Source: Achatina immaculata (lineage: Eukaryota; Mollusca; Gastropoda; Stylommatophora; Achatinidae). From it: a stretch of 64,000 nucleotides of DNA. The notes under the pieces are model-generated. The model was given only the letters and a program-made list of their open reading frames with translations. It ran no database searches and had not been told where the DNA came from. Position numbers and translations under genes: made by a program. The stretch covers positions 20,946,503 through 21,010,502 of the forward strand of contig CM019715.1 of NCBI GenBank assembly GCA_009760885.1, written 5' to 3'. This document shows, in pieces, positions 47,275-59,399 of the stretch (its first letter is position 1; every line of letters starts with the position of its first letter).

Positions 47275-47725
47275 GGCGTTTTTTAACGCTCTCGCCGGCA
47301 TGCAGAAATCAGCGGAATTCCGCTTGATCTATCATATCCTGTACCGGGAGTTGGGCATAATGCTAACAACCTTACCATGGGACCTATCTAGAGGCGACTC
47401 CAGATGGGCCAAAAAGATATCGTTACGGAAAACTCGCACAGAAACCAACCGATCATCAGGGATGCCAACTCCGAGGAACTCACTCGTCGGCCCCAAACAT
47501 GTGACAAAGATTGAATTCTGGAATGTAAGAACGATGGCAGCACCAACAGGCCAAAGAAAAAGAGGCAGACCGCATGAAACTCTGAAGAGGACATTGTTAA
47601 AAGAGGCCAAATTAACAGGCATAAAATCCCTTGATGAGGTTGAAAGACTCGCCGAAGACAGGAAAAATTGGCGAACTACCTTGTATGCCCTATGTGACGT
47701 TTAACGGCACGGGAAGGATACATGA
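47275..47725 (+). mobile_element. internally deleted LINE family B: 5' end joined to 3' end
   Basis: A 134-codon open frame (47300-47704) starts with LINE 5' sequence (ETNRSSGMPTPRNSLVG) and the opening strand of an APE-type endonuclease (KIEFWNVRTM). It then jumps in frame to the family B C-terminus (GQRKRGRPHETLKRTLLKEA, DRKNWRTTLYALCDV). Endonuclease and RT are missing. It carries the family's 3' end and ATATAAG tail, so it has both element ends like a non-autonomous derivative. It is the only copy in the window that retains the 5' region. Confidence 0.8.
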
Positions 47726-47939
47726 TATAAGAAGATATATATATATATCGGTGTTATTTGGCCAAATACACATATGAATATCCGTACATTATTTATACGT
47801 TTATGTGTGTGGCGCCTGCGCGCTAGGAAGACACTGTAGGTTTTCGCAATAAGTAACCCATACCTGAGATTCTGTTATCAGGGTTGACGAATAGTAGCTG
47901 ACCAAGACCTAGATCCCACCTCTCTGCTGGTACCCTCAG

Positions 47940-48012
47940 TAACATGACTAACATGGCTGACATGGCTGACATGGCTGACATGGCTGACATGACTGACATG
48001 GCTGACATGACT
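47940..48012. repeat. 9-bp minisatellite, about 8 copies
   Basis: Units GCTGACATG and ACTGACATG in tandem; open in all frames. Confidence 0.9.
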
Positions 48013-48019
48013 GACGGAG

Positions 48020-48720
48020 CAGAGATAGTCCTAGTTCCCCATGCTGGTCGAAATATTGCACACCCTCTGCTTGTTAGCTTCACTCACGGACCGAAAAATT
48101 GACTGTCATAACCCGCTCCAAAGTCGACCCGACGCTGTCCCTCAGTACCTTCATGGCAGAGAACGGCAGCTCGTAGATACAAGGAGGAAGAAGACAAGAC
48201 AAGACATGTGTATATATATATATGGGGGGGGGGGGTTGCGACACTGTCCATAACTGAGTGATAAGTTTATCATGATCCTAAACTGACTGACTGAACAAAT
48301 GTAGGTTTCACTTGAGACGTGACGTAATGAGTGACTGGACAGGCCAGTGATTGACTGGTCCTATGAGGCCTTATATAACCCACACGAGATGTGAGGAAAA
48401 AAAAAATAACAGTAATAAACGGTTCCCATTTCCCGCCGTGCAGCCGTTAAATTACCTTTCAAAAATTTTTGTCAGGTCGCCTCTCATAATTCACCCGAGC
48501 CATCACTCAGGCCAGACAGTCCACAGAAATCCTCTCCTCTCTTGTTTTATCATTATCCCTGGCCATCTCTCCCCCAGGACTCAACATCCCAGCCCGTCAT
48601 GCTGATGGGACATCATGCCTCGACCTTACTTAACCAGCAGTTCTTCATTCTTCCTTGACTTTCAAGTTATCATTTCTTGTACCGTCATTGTCATTTCTGG
48701 TTTTCCTTACATACCGTGAA
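48020..48720. other. non-coding stretch with poly-G run
   Basis: Unique sequence with a G11 run at about 48224-48235; nothing recognised as coding. Confidence 0.3.
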
Positions 48721-49082
48721 TGATCATTTTTCAGTCTAGATCTCAGTATATTAATTAAGGATTTTTCAGTCTAGATCTCAGTACATTAATTAAAGATTTT
48801 TCAGTCTAGATCTCAGTACATTAATTAAAGATTTTTCAGTCTAGATCTCAGTACATTAATTAAAGAGTTTTCAGTCTATACATCAGTATACTAATTAAGG
48901 ATTTTTCAGTCTATACATCAGTATACTAATTAAGGATTTTTCAGTCTAGATCTCAGTATATTAATTAAAGATTTTTCAATCTAGATCTCAGTAAATTAAT
49001 TAAGGATTTTTCAGTCTAGATCTCCATATAAAGATGACTTATTTTCGCAACCTCGACCTCAATGTTGAATTTACCATGGACA

Positions 49083-49360
49083 GTCAAGAAAACCAACGAA
49101 GAAGTCTTAAGAGAGGCTGGAGTTAAAAAGCAAATTGTAGCAGAGATCAGAAGCAGACAAGCGAGATTTGTAGGACATTTTCAGAGAAGAGGAAAATTGG
49201 AACACACTGTGGCAAATGAAAAAAATTGAGGGAAGAAGAGACAGAGGAAGACCTAGAGAGAAGTTATTGGATGGGCTGTCAGTGTGGCTAAGAAGAAACT
49301 CACCTGCGGATCTCATAATCAACTCAAAAGACAGGGAATTATGGCACTTGATTGATTGAG
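49083..49360 (+). mobile_element. LINE family D 3' fragment inside the 35-bp satellite
   Basis: The frame reads PWTVKKTNEEVLREAGVKKQ then RSRQARFVGHFQRRGKLEH, and after a frame change GRPREKLLDGLSVWLRRNSP. The C-terminus resembles RTE-like elements. It ends in TTGATTGATTGAG, the family's tetranucleotide tail, and the satellite resumes at once. Confidence 0.82.
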
Positions 49361-49490
49361 ACCTCAGTATATTGATGACAGATTTCTCCATATAGACCAC
49401 AGTATATTGATGATTTATTTCTCAAAACAGTTCTCAGTATACTGATGATTGATTTCTCAACCTAGATTTGAGTATTTTAGAATACTGGGG

Positions 49491-49537
49491 AGAGCTGTTA
49501 TGAAGGCAAAATTCCGCAAGGGATATGCAAATGACTG
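49491..49537 (+). mobile_element. 47-bp end of RTE family A inside the satellite
   Basis: GAGCTGTTATGAAGGCAAAA, TTCCGCAAGGGATATGCAAA and TGACTG match the last codons of family A copies (36.7 and 49.7 kb). It is an extreme 5' truncation. Confidence 0.8.
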
Positions 49538-49726
49538 AAAATATTGATGACCAATTTATCAAACTGGCTGATGTAACTAGTTTCTTGAATTAGATCTCAC
49601 TATACCAGCATAGTAGTGACTAACTTCTTCGCCTAGGCCTCGATATTTTAATGACTTATTTCTCAGCCTAGCCTTTCAGTATATTTATGTCTTATTTCTC
49701 AATGTAGATTTCAGTTATTTTTATTA

Positions 49727-50134
49727 TATCTAGATTTTTAAGGGCATCCATCTTTCCCATAGCAACATATGGCTGTGAGACCTGGACACTTAACAAAACA
49801 GCTGAGAAATACATAAATGTCTTTTGAAAAAGAACAAATACATCCATACTACAAGAACTTAATATTGAAGGTTGGCTAGTAAGGAAAATTAAACAGAGAA
49901 AACTAAAATATTTTGGACATGTTAAACGTCATGATAATTTAGAGAAGACAGTCTAGGAAGGGTACATAATGGGAAAAAGAAAAAGAGGAAGACCAAGGCG
50001 AAGATGGCTGCAAGACATCGTTGATGATCTGCTAATGGATGCATCAACAGCAGGGCATCTTGCTTACAACCGAGAGGCCTACAGGAGAGCTGTTAGGGAG
50101 GCATAGTTTCGCAAGGGACATGCAAATGACTGGT
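49727..50134 (+). mobile_element. RTE family A 3' fragment inside the satellite
   Basis: It begins at RFLRASIFPIATYGCETWTL and ends FRKGHAND with stop, like other family A copies. About 45 bp (the CKCYRRVLQISW codons) are deleted after the NVF codons, and a TAG replaces a codon in the EKTV block. It sits between satellite units on both sides. Confidence 0.85.
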
Positions 50135-50969
50135 TGAAATTTGAGTATACTGATTTCTTATTACTCAACCCATATCTCAGTATATTGATGTCTTATTTCT
50201 AAACCCTGTCTCAGTATATTGATGTCCTATTTCTCAGCCCATATCTCAGTATATTGATGTTTTATTTCTCAGCCCATATCTCAGTATATTGATGTCCTAT
50301 TTCTCAGCCCAAATCTCAGTATATTGATGTCCTATTTCTCAGCCCAAATCTCAGTATATTGATGTCCTATTTCTCAACCAAAATCTCAGTATATTGATGT
50401 CCTATTTCTCAGCCCAAATCTCAGTATATTGATGTCCTATTTCTCAGCCCATATCTCAGTATATTGATGTTTTATTTCTCAGCCCATATCTCAGTATATT
50501 GATGTCCTATTTCTCAGCCCAAATCTCAGTATATTGATGTCCTATTTCTCAGCCCAAATCTCAGTATATTGATGTCCTATTTCTCAACCAAAATCTCAGT
50601 ATATTGATGTCCTATTTCTCAGCCCAAATCTCAGTATATTGATGTCCTATTTCTCAGCCCAAATCTCAGTATATTGATGTCCTATTTTTCAGCCCATATC
50701 TCAGTATATTGATGTCCTATTTCTCAGCCCATATCTCAGTATATTGATGTCCTATTTCTCAGTCCATATCTCAGTATATTGATGTCCTATTTCTCAGTCA
50801 AAATCTCAGTATATTGATGTCCTATTTCTCAGCCCAAATCTCAGTATATTGATGTCCTATTTCTCAGCCCAAATCTCAGTATATTGATGTCCTATTTCCC
50901 AGCCCAAATCTCAGTATATTGATGTCCTATTTCCCAGCCCAAATCTCAGTATATTGATGACTGAGTCCT

Positions 50970-51830
50970 CAGGCTGGCCCTCACTATACTGGGATTGAAT
51001 GAGAGAAATGTAAATCTGAATATTTAATGATGTAACATCAATCCCTAGTAAACACTGACTGCACGTCTGTGTGTGTGTGTTCATGTATGGTCGTGTAAGT
51101 GTTCCCTTAATTCTATGTAAGTGATCAAGTATTAGAGAGAAGGTATTAACTCTTTAAATTCTGAATTACTCCATGCCCTGCCTGAATAAATATTGATAGA
51201 AATTCGTATGGAAAGAAATTGGAAGGAGTTACTCTTTTAAAATATGGGTTGGATATGGATTTTAAATGTGGATTTTATGTGGCATTTTAAAAAATTATTT
51301 AGACTTTGCCTAAATATCGCCCTCGGGATTGATTTGCATAGGAAGATCCACCGACACTGCCAGCGCTGTATTGGAATGAAAGAGTTAAAGAAAGTCCTTC
51401 TTCGGTTGTGGTCATGCTTGCCACAGCTACAGGAACACCCTCCACGGAGTGAGGGCACTCAGAAGCAGGTAGCAGTACTCCTTGGTCAGAACATAAAGGA
51501 ACTCCTTAAACGCAGGACGGTGAAGGCTGGCGAAAACAGGTTCTCAATAAATATGACAACATTGGAATGGTAAGCCAATGATTCTTCTCTCAGGTATGCT
51601 CTGACAAGGGCATATAGAGCCATAACCACAGCAACGTACTCATGTCAGTCTTTGTCAAAATCTTATCTTACACCACTCATTCTTCAAATCTTGCGCTCAG
51701 CTGACCACTTTCTTAGCTTAAATTCCGCTCCCCCCCCCCCCCCCCCCCGGGTCTCCCTATCTGGAAATAATGCTCACATGACGTTACGAACGATGCTCTA
51801 CTTTTTACCTGTCTTTAGTCGTTTTTAAGC
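50970..51830. other. non-coding stretch with one short open frame and poly-C run
   Basis: An open frame at 51244-51573 (109 codons) contains LNIALGIDLHRKIHRHCQRC and RRTVKAGENRFSI. It has no family I can name and may be element-derived. A C18 run lies at about 51731-51748. Confidence 0.3.
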
Positions 51831-51839
51831 TCTGAACCC

Positions 51840-52025
51840 ATATATAGCAACCCATAGAACAACCCATACAGAAACCAAAAAAAAAAACAGCCCATACAAC
51901 AATCCCATATTGTAACCCATTCAGCAGCCCATACACCAACCCCTACAACAACCTACTCAGCAGCCCATTCAGCAACCCATATAGCAAAACTCATAAAACA
52001 ATCCATACAGCAAACTATGCAACAT
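51840..52025. repeat. degenerate ~15-bp repeat
   Basis: Imperfect units of CAGCCCATACAACAA. Confidence 0.75.
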
Positions 52026-52314
52026 CTTATATTAATATAATGTTTTGTCTTTACAATTCAACAATCTGAGTTGCATACACGGTCATAAACTAGTTTTAAG
52101 CGTTCAAAGACAAGGATAAGTTCTTGCACATTACATTTGTCTTTATTCTTATATTTATCATTCATTTTATTTTCTGCCCCTTTCTCTTTATTATTTTTAA
52201 AAACTTGATAAAGCCAAAATATGTTGTAGTTGTTGTTGTTGTTTTGTTACTAGTCCAAGCTTTCTCTGGCCATGTTTACCAAAACTGATATTATATAACT
52301 ACACTTTTGTTGTC

Positions 52315-52605
52315 GTTATGGTATCTCTTTTGTTATGATATCTCACTTGTTATGATATCTCTTTTGTTATGATATTTCTTTTGTTATGATATATCTTTTT
52401 TATGATATCTCTTTTGTTATGATATCTCACTTGTTATGATATCTCATTTGTATGATATCTCTTTTGTTATGATATCTCACTTGTTATGATATCTCTTTTA
52501 TTGTGATATCTCATTTGTTATGATATATCACTTGTTATGATATCTCTTTTGTTATGATATCTCTTTTGTGTTGATATCTCTTTTGTTATATCTCTTTGGT
52601 TATAG
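52315..52605. repeat. ~18-19 bp minisatellite, about 15 copies
   Basis: Unit TTGTTATGATATCTCTTT with TCACTTG variants that alternate in places. Confidence 0.92.
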
Positions 52606-52639
52606 TTTTAAATACGTTATGTTTGGCAGTAACATTCCT

Positions 52640-53145
52640 GGGCGTGAGTTGTAAATATTGATTGTTTATTTTAGCATGTAACCTTTCTGTAGATATACAA
52701 TCTTATTTTAGCATGTAACCTTTCTGTAGATATACAATCTTATTTTAGCATGTAACCTTTCTGAAGATATACAATCTTATTTTAGCATGTAACCTTTCTG
52801 TAGATATACAATCTTATTTTAGCATGTAACCTTTCTGTAGATATACAATCTTATTTTGGCATGTAACCTTTCTGTAGATATAAAATCTTATTTTGGCATG
52901 TAACCTTTCTGTAGATATAAAATCTTATTTTGGCATGTAACCTTTCCGTAGATATAAAATCTTATTTTGGCATGTAACCTTTTTGTAGATATAAAATCTT
53001 ATTTTGGCATGTAACCTTTCTGTAGATATAAAATCTTATTTTGGCATGAAACCTTTCCGTAGATATAAAATCTTATTTTGGCATGTAACCTTTCCGTAGA
53101 TATAAAATCTTATTTTGGCATGTAACCTTTCTGCAGGTATAAAAT
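52640..53145. repeat. 37-bp minisatellite, about 13 copies
   Basis: The unit contains TTAGCATGTAACCTTTCTGT then AGATATACAATCTTATT. TTAGC/ATACAAT units occupy the left and TTGGC/ATAAAAT units the right, a clear replacement front. Confidence 0.94.
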
Positions 53146-53189
53146 ATTTCTACAAATATGAAACCTTCCTACAGCTATAACATTCTTTT

Positions 53190-55510
53190 TGCAGACATGA
53201 AACCTGGCGACAGACAATGAAACCGGTCAACAGACAATGAAACCTTGTGGCAGACAATGAAACATGGCGGCAAACAATGAAACATGGTGGGAGACAACAA
53301 AACTTGGTGGCAGACAATGAAACTTGGTGGCAGACAATGAAATTTGGTAGCAGGCATTAAACTTGGTGTCAAACAGTGAAACTTGGTGGCAGACAACGAA
53401 ACTTGCTTGCAGAAAATAAAATCTTGTGGCAGACATTGAAACTTAGTGACGGGCATGAAAGTTGGTGGCAAACAATGAAACTTGATGGCAGACGATGATA
53501 CTTGGTGGCAGACAGTGAAATTTGATGGAAGACAGTTAAGCCTTGTGGCAGACAATGAAACCTGGTGGCAGACAATGAAAGTTGGTGGTAGACAATAAAA
53601 CTTGGTGGCAGGCATGAAACTTGGTGATATACAATGAAACTGGGTGGGAGACAATGAAACTAAGTGGCGGACAATGAAATTTGATGGCAGACAATGAAAC
53701 TTGGTGGCAGGCAATAAAACCTTGTGGAAGACTATGAAAATTGATGGCAGGATTGAAACTTGGTGGCAGACGATGAAGTACGGTAGCAGACAATAAAACC
53801 TTGTGGCAGACAATGAAAACTAGTGGCAGACAATGAAATTTGGTGGTAGAATTGAAACGTGGTGGCGGACAATGAAACGTGGCCACAGCCAATGAAACTT
53901 GGTGACAGGCGTGACACTTGGTGGCAGACAATGAAACTTAGTGGCAGGTATAAAACTTGGTGGCAGACAATGAAACTTGGAGGCACACAATAAAACTTGG
54001 TGGCAGGCATGAAACATGATGTCAGACAATGAAACTTGGTGGGAGACAATGAAACGTGATGTCAGACAATGAAATGTGGTGACAGAGAATGAAACGTGGT
54101 GACAGACAGTGAAACTTGGTGGCAGACAATGAAACTTGGTGGCAGACAATGAAATTTGGTAGCAGGCATTAAACTTGGTGTCAAACAGTGAAACTTGGTG
54201 GCAGACAACGAAACTTGCTTGCAGAAAATAAAATCTTGTGGCAGACATTGAAACTTAGTGACGGGCATGAAAGTTGGTGGCAAACAATGAAACTTGATGG
54301 CAGACGATGATACTTGGTGGCAGACAGTGAAATTTGATGGAAGACAGTTAAGCCTTGTGGCAGACAATGAAACCTGGTGGCAGACAATGAAAGTTGGTGG
54401 TAGACAATAAAACTTGGTGGCAGGCATGAAACTTGGTGATATACAATGAAACTGGGTGGGAGACAATGAAACTAAGTGGCGGACAATGAAATTTGATGGC
54501 AGACAATGAAACTTGGTGGCAGGCAATAAAACCTTGTGGAAGACTATGAAAATTGATGGCAGGATTGAAACTTGGTGGCAGACGATGAAGTACGGTAGCA
54601 GACAATAAAACCTTGTGGCAGACAATGAAAACTAGTGGCAGACAATGAAATTTGGTGGTAGAATTGAAACGTGGTGGCGGACAATGAAACGTGGCCACAG
54701 CCAATGAAACTTGGTGACAGGCGTGACACTTGGTGGCAGACAATGAAACTTAGTGGCAGGTATAAAACTTGGTGGCAGACAATGAAACTTGGAGGCACAC
54801 AATAAAACTTGGTGGCAGGCATGAAACATGATGTCAGACAATGAAACTTGGTGGGAGACAATGAAACGTGATGTCAGACAATGAAATGTGGTGACAGAGA
54901 ATGAAACCTGGTGGCAGACAATGAAATTTGGTGGCAGATAATGAAATCTTGTGGCAGACAATGAAACCTGGTGGCAGACAATGAAACATTGTGACAGATA
55001 TTGAATCCTTGTGGCAGACAATGAAACTTTGTGGTAGAAAATGAAACTTAGTGGCATACAATGAAACCTTGTGGCAGACAATGAAACTTGGTGGCAGACA
55101 ATGAAACCTGGTGGCAGAAAACCTGGTGGTAGACAATGAGACCTGGTATTAGACAATGAAACCTGGTGGCAGACAATGAAACCTGGTGGCTGAAAACCTG
55201 GTGGCAGAAAACCTGGTGGCAGACAATGAGACCTGGTATTAGATAATGAAACTTTGTGGCAGACAATGAAATCTTGTGGCGGACAATGAAACCTGGTGGC
55301 AGACAATAAAATCTTGTGGCGGACAATGAAATTTGATGGAAGACAGTTAAGCCTTGTGGCAGACAATGAAACTTGGTGGCAGGCATGAAACTTGGTGGTG
55401 AACAATGAAACTTGGTGGCAGACAATGAAACTTAGTGGCAGACAATGAAACCTGGTGGCAGACAATAAAATCTTGTGGCAGACAATGAAACCTGGTGGTA
55501 GATATAGGAA
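53190..55510. repeat. 20-bp satellite, about 110 copies, with 812-bp higher-order repeat
   Basis: The basic unit is CTTGGTGGCAGACAATGAAA with many variants. A block of about 40 units near 53296-54095 is repeated almost exactly at 54108-54907 (shift 812 bp), including all variant units; right of that, units are more homogeneous. The minus strand has no stop in the unit in any phase, which gives overlapping open frames of up to 302 codons. I do not treat these as genes. Confidence 0.96.
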
Positions 55511-55669
55511 ATCTTTTTGGAGACATAAAAGATCTGCCAAGTTTTAGTTAAGTATTTTTGCTAACAAGAGGTAGCAGTATTAAAGGAGGATTTTTTTTAA
55601 AAAAGGTAATTCATTCCTGGCATTTCTTCTTCTTATTGGGTCTCTGAAACATCAAACACGTTTTCTCTT

Positions 55670-56720
55670 TGTTTTGTAGTCAGTGTTGAGCTGAGGGTAT
55701 CAACACAATCATAGTAGTTAGTGCTGGGATGATGTTAAGAACACAGTCATAGTAGTCAATGTTGGGGTGATATTAAGAACACAATTATCGTAGTCAATAT
55801 TATGATGATGTTAACAATACAATGCTGAGATGCTGAGATGATGTTAACAACACAATTATCATAATCAGTGTTGAGATTGCGCTAACAACTCATAGTCAGT
55901 GTTGAGATGATTTTATCACAATCATCGCGGTCAATGTTGAGGTGATGTTAATGACACAATCATCGTAGTCAGTGTTGGGACAATGTTAACAACATAATCA
56001 TCGTAGTCAGTGGTGGAATGATGTTAGCAAAACAATTATCGTAGTTAATGTTGAGATGATGTTAACAACACAATCATCGTAGTCAGTGTTAGGATGATGT
56101 TAATAACATAATCATCGTAGTCAGTGTTGGGATGATGTTAACAACACAATTATCATAGTCAGTGTTGAGATTGTGCTAACAACTCATAGTCAATGTTGAG
56201 ATGATTTTATCACAATCATCGCGGTCAATTTTGAGGTGAGGTTAATAACACAATCATCGTAGTCAGTGTTGGGATGATGTTAACAACCTAATCATCGTAG
56301 TCAGTGCTGGAATGATGTTAGCAAAACAATCATTGTAGTCAATATTGAGATGATGTTAACAACACAATCATCGTAATCAGTGTTAGGATGATGTTAATAA
56401 CATAATCATCGTAGTCAATGTTGGGATGATGTTAACAACATAATCATCGTAGTCAATGTTGGGATGATGTTAACAACACAATTATCATAGTCAGTATTGA
56501 GATGATGTTAACAACACAATCATCGTAGTCAGTGCTGGAATGATGTTAGCAAAACAATCATTGCAGTCAATGTTGAGATGATATTAACAACACAATCATC
56601 GTAGTCAGTTTTGGGATGATGTTAACAACACAATCATCGTAGTCAGTGGTGGAATGATGTTAACAGCACAATCATAGTAGTCAATGCTGAGATGATGTTA
56701 ACAACTCAACTATCGTATTT
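55670..56720. repeat. 38-bp minisatellite, about 27 copies
   Basis: The unit contains AGTCAGTGTTGGGATGATGT then TAACAACACAATCATCGT. A shorter variant unit (ACAACTCATAGTCA) occurs twice, at about 55887 and 56171, pointing to a duplicated block of about 285 bp. Confidence 0.93.
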
Positions 56721-56964
56721 GATTGAGAGTGGGTTACGGCGACTGGGTTGATGACCCAGTCTGAACCCAATAAACGAACATTTTTCCAGGCTCCAACATC
56801 ATAAGGACCAAGCTCCTTCATCCAGACTGAGCCTACTCATAGCAGTCAAAAAAGGGAGGCCTGGGAGTCTGTCAAGATATGGGTCAAAGTCCTAGACAAA
56901 GCTATGCCGTTATATTAAAACAACCATGTTTGGTCCCGGGCGTCGTCGTTTTTTTGAAAAACAG

Positions 56965-57245
56965 AAATATAGTTCCTGTAAAAACAGATGTACAGTTTCT
57001 GTAAAACACATGTATAGTTCCTGTAAAACAGAATTATAGCTCCTGTAAAATAGAAGTATAGTTCCTGTAAAACAGATGTATAGTTCCTGTAAAACAGAAT
57101 TATAGTTCCTGTAAAACAGATGTATAGTTCCTGTAAAACATGTATAGTTCCTGTAAAACAGAAGTATAGTTTCTGTAAAACAGACGTATGTTTCCTGTAA
57201 AACAGATGTATAGTTCCTGTAAAACAGAAGTATAGTTCCTGTGAA
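56965..57245. repeat. 22-bp minisatellite, about 13 copies
   Basis: Unit TAGTTCCTGTAAAACAGATG with TA; small length variants. Confidence 0.93.
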
Positions 57246-57389
57246 GTTTGTAGAAGCATAATTTACTAGGTGAAAGAACTTCTGACCTGACTCGTGCTAA
57301 ATCGAATTGTATCTGACCTAGGCAGTTTTAAGAAACGAGTATTTTACTGTATTACACGTATAATAACTATACGAACTGTGGAGAACTTT

Positions 57390-57391
57390 TA

Positions 57392-57432
<41 letters not shown>
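57390..57432. repeat. (AT)n microsatellite
   Basis: About 20 AT dinucleotides. Confidence 0.95.
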
Positions 57433-57435
<3 letters not shown>

Positions 57436-57589
57436 TACGGCATATTACAGAGGTTAGGGAAAGGACAATAAGTTCCACCTTGTTGATGCTCAGTGCTGAG
57501 GTCATAGTTTACAGAGAAAGAATGTATGAAGTACAAGCTTGAGAGAATGTGACATCTCTGTTGTATGAATTGTCTTAGATAGCAAAGTG

Positions 57590-58200
57590 TAGCAGGGTTT
57601 CGATGTCACATTTTCACCAAAGCGGGGTTTTGATGCCTCATTAACACTGCAGAAGGGTTTTGATGTCACAGTAATACCACAACAACATTTTGATGTCACG
57701 GTCATATCACAACATTTTTGATGACACATTAATGCCGCAGCATTTTAAGGTCACAGTAATATGCAACAACATTTTGATGTCACAGTAATACTGGAACAGG
57801 ATACTGATGTCAGAGTATTACCACATTAATGTTTTGATGTCACAGTAATACTGCACAAAATGTCGATTTACAGTAATAATACACAGAGTTTTTTATGTCA
57901 CAGTATTACTGCATCAGCATTCCCATGTCACGCTAATAACACCCAAAAAAAATTCTGATGTCACAATAATACGACAGGAGAGTTTTAAATACAAAATAAT
58001 ATCACAACAACATCTTTATGTCACAGTAATATCACAGAAACATTCTGATGTCACAGTAATATCAGAACAACATTTTAATGTCGCAGTAATACCACAACAA
58101 CATTCTGATGCTGCAGTAGCACCATAACAGAGTTTTTCATGTGGCAATCACACCACAACAAGATTTTTATGTCACAATCACACACACATACACACACACA
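57590..58200. repeat. ~30-bp degenerate minisatellite, about 20 copies
   Basis: Units contain GATGTCACAGTAATACCACA then ACAACATTTT. Copies are strongly diverged, so the array is old. A short CACA microsatellite ends it. Confidence 0.88.
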
Positions 58201-58442
58201 AACTGGTTTGATATCACGTTCACAGAACAGGTTTTTGACGTCACAAACTTTTCAGAATCTTTCTTCAACATTAAAAAATAAAAATAAAAAAAAAGAACTC
58301 TTAAACTGTCGCAGATGTTCTTTATTGTTATCTGTCTGTCTGTTCTTGTTCAGAACAAGTGGATCAGAAATATGACAAGACAAAATAAAGCAATTATTTT
58401 ATAGTCCTCGTTTGTTGTTACCATTTGTAATTTTCGTTAATG

Positions 58443-58456
58443 ACAGACAGACAGAC

Positions 58457-58548
<92 letters not shown>

Positions 58549-58550
58549 GG
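58443..58550. repeat. (GATA)n microsatellite
   Basis: About 26 tetranucleotide units. Confidence 0.97.
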
Positions 58551-58819
58551 TAAGCTTAACATGGGACTAGATTAAAATATAAATTCAGATTTTTAAAAAT
58601 CAAATATGTAATTGTTATGTGCTACTTTTTTTATGACGTCAAACGAAGTCATATTTTAGGGCAGCTTGTCTGCAGGTCATTTCCATTGTGTGGATGAGCA
58701 AGATCTTGTGAGGAGACTTTGTGTCCCCGTTATATGAACAAGTTTGTCATGTGCGTTATCTTTGATGCTGAAGGAGTTCTAGGTTATACATAGGCTTGGT
58801 TCTAGTGTGGTGTACCTCT

Positions 58820-58823
<4 letters not shown>

Positions 58824-58877
<54 letters not shown>
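58824..58877. repeat. (AT)n microsatellite
   Basis: About 26 AT dinucleotides. Confidence 0.96.
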
Positions 58878-58880
<3 letters not shown>

Positions 58881-59159
58881 GTGGTTACGGAAACATTAAT
58901 GATCGTGTGTAACAGACGACGCTGTCATTAGGTAGAGCCTATCAGAGGTGATCAAGACCTTATCAAACATTCCTGATGATCTAGCCTGCGCTGCAAGATA
59001 ACAATCAACGTTTTTTTTTTGGTACAGTGGTGGAGCTTGTTAAGAACACAGCTATAGTCTAGTTCTGGTCTGGGATTTTAAGCGCGCCGCCTGATTCTAT
59101 TTCCTATCATGCAAAACGTCGACACAATATCAACAGCCAAGAGCTTCCATGTTATAGGC

Positions 59160-59370
59160 CTTGACCAAACAAGATCGTTACATAACATCTCAGCTGGTAC
59201 AGATTATGACCAAACAAGATCGTTACATAACATCTCAGCTGGTACAGATTATGGCCAAACAAGATCGTTACATAACATCTCAGCTGGTACAGATTATGGC
59301 CAAACAAGATCGTTATATAACATCTCAGCTGGTACAGATTATGGGCAAACACAATCGTTACATAACATCT
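59160..59370. repeat. 45-bp minisatellite, almost 5 copies
   Basis: The unit contains CCAAACAAGATCGTTACATA then ACATCTCAGCTGGTACAGAT. Divisible by three; the frame DQTRSLHNISAGTDY is open but has no coding context. The last copy is diverged. Confidence 0.94.
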
Positions 59371-59399
59371 CTTCCCCACTTGCATGTCTTATGTGAGAC

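Larger units (their letters stand above)
48728..50960. repeat. 35-bp satellite array interrupted by LINE insertions
   Basis: The left part (48728-49028) has units with CTCAGTACATTAATTAAAGA and TTTTTCAGTCTAG. The right part (50155-50960) has TCAGTATATTGATGTCCTAT and TTCTCAGCCCA. The two unit types align over their length, so this is one old array. More diverged units fill 49370-49480 and 49600-49720. LINE pieces at 49083-49360, 49491-49537 and 49727-50134 interrupt it. In the right part a block of six units (210 bp) is itself duplicated. Confidence 0.92.

Noticed and set aside
53175..55540. Minus-strand open frames of 100-302 codons, rich in Cys/His/Pro, as Cys-rich proteins
   Set aside because: They are translations of the 20-bp satellite. 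All three phases are open, frames overlap each other, and the 812-bp block repeats them exactly. No signal peptide or gene context.
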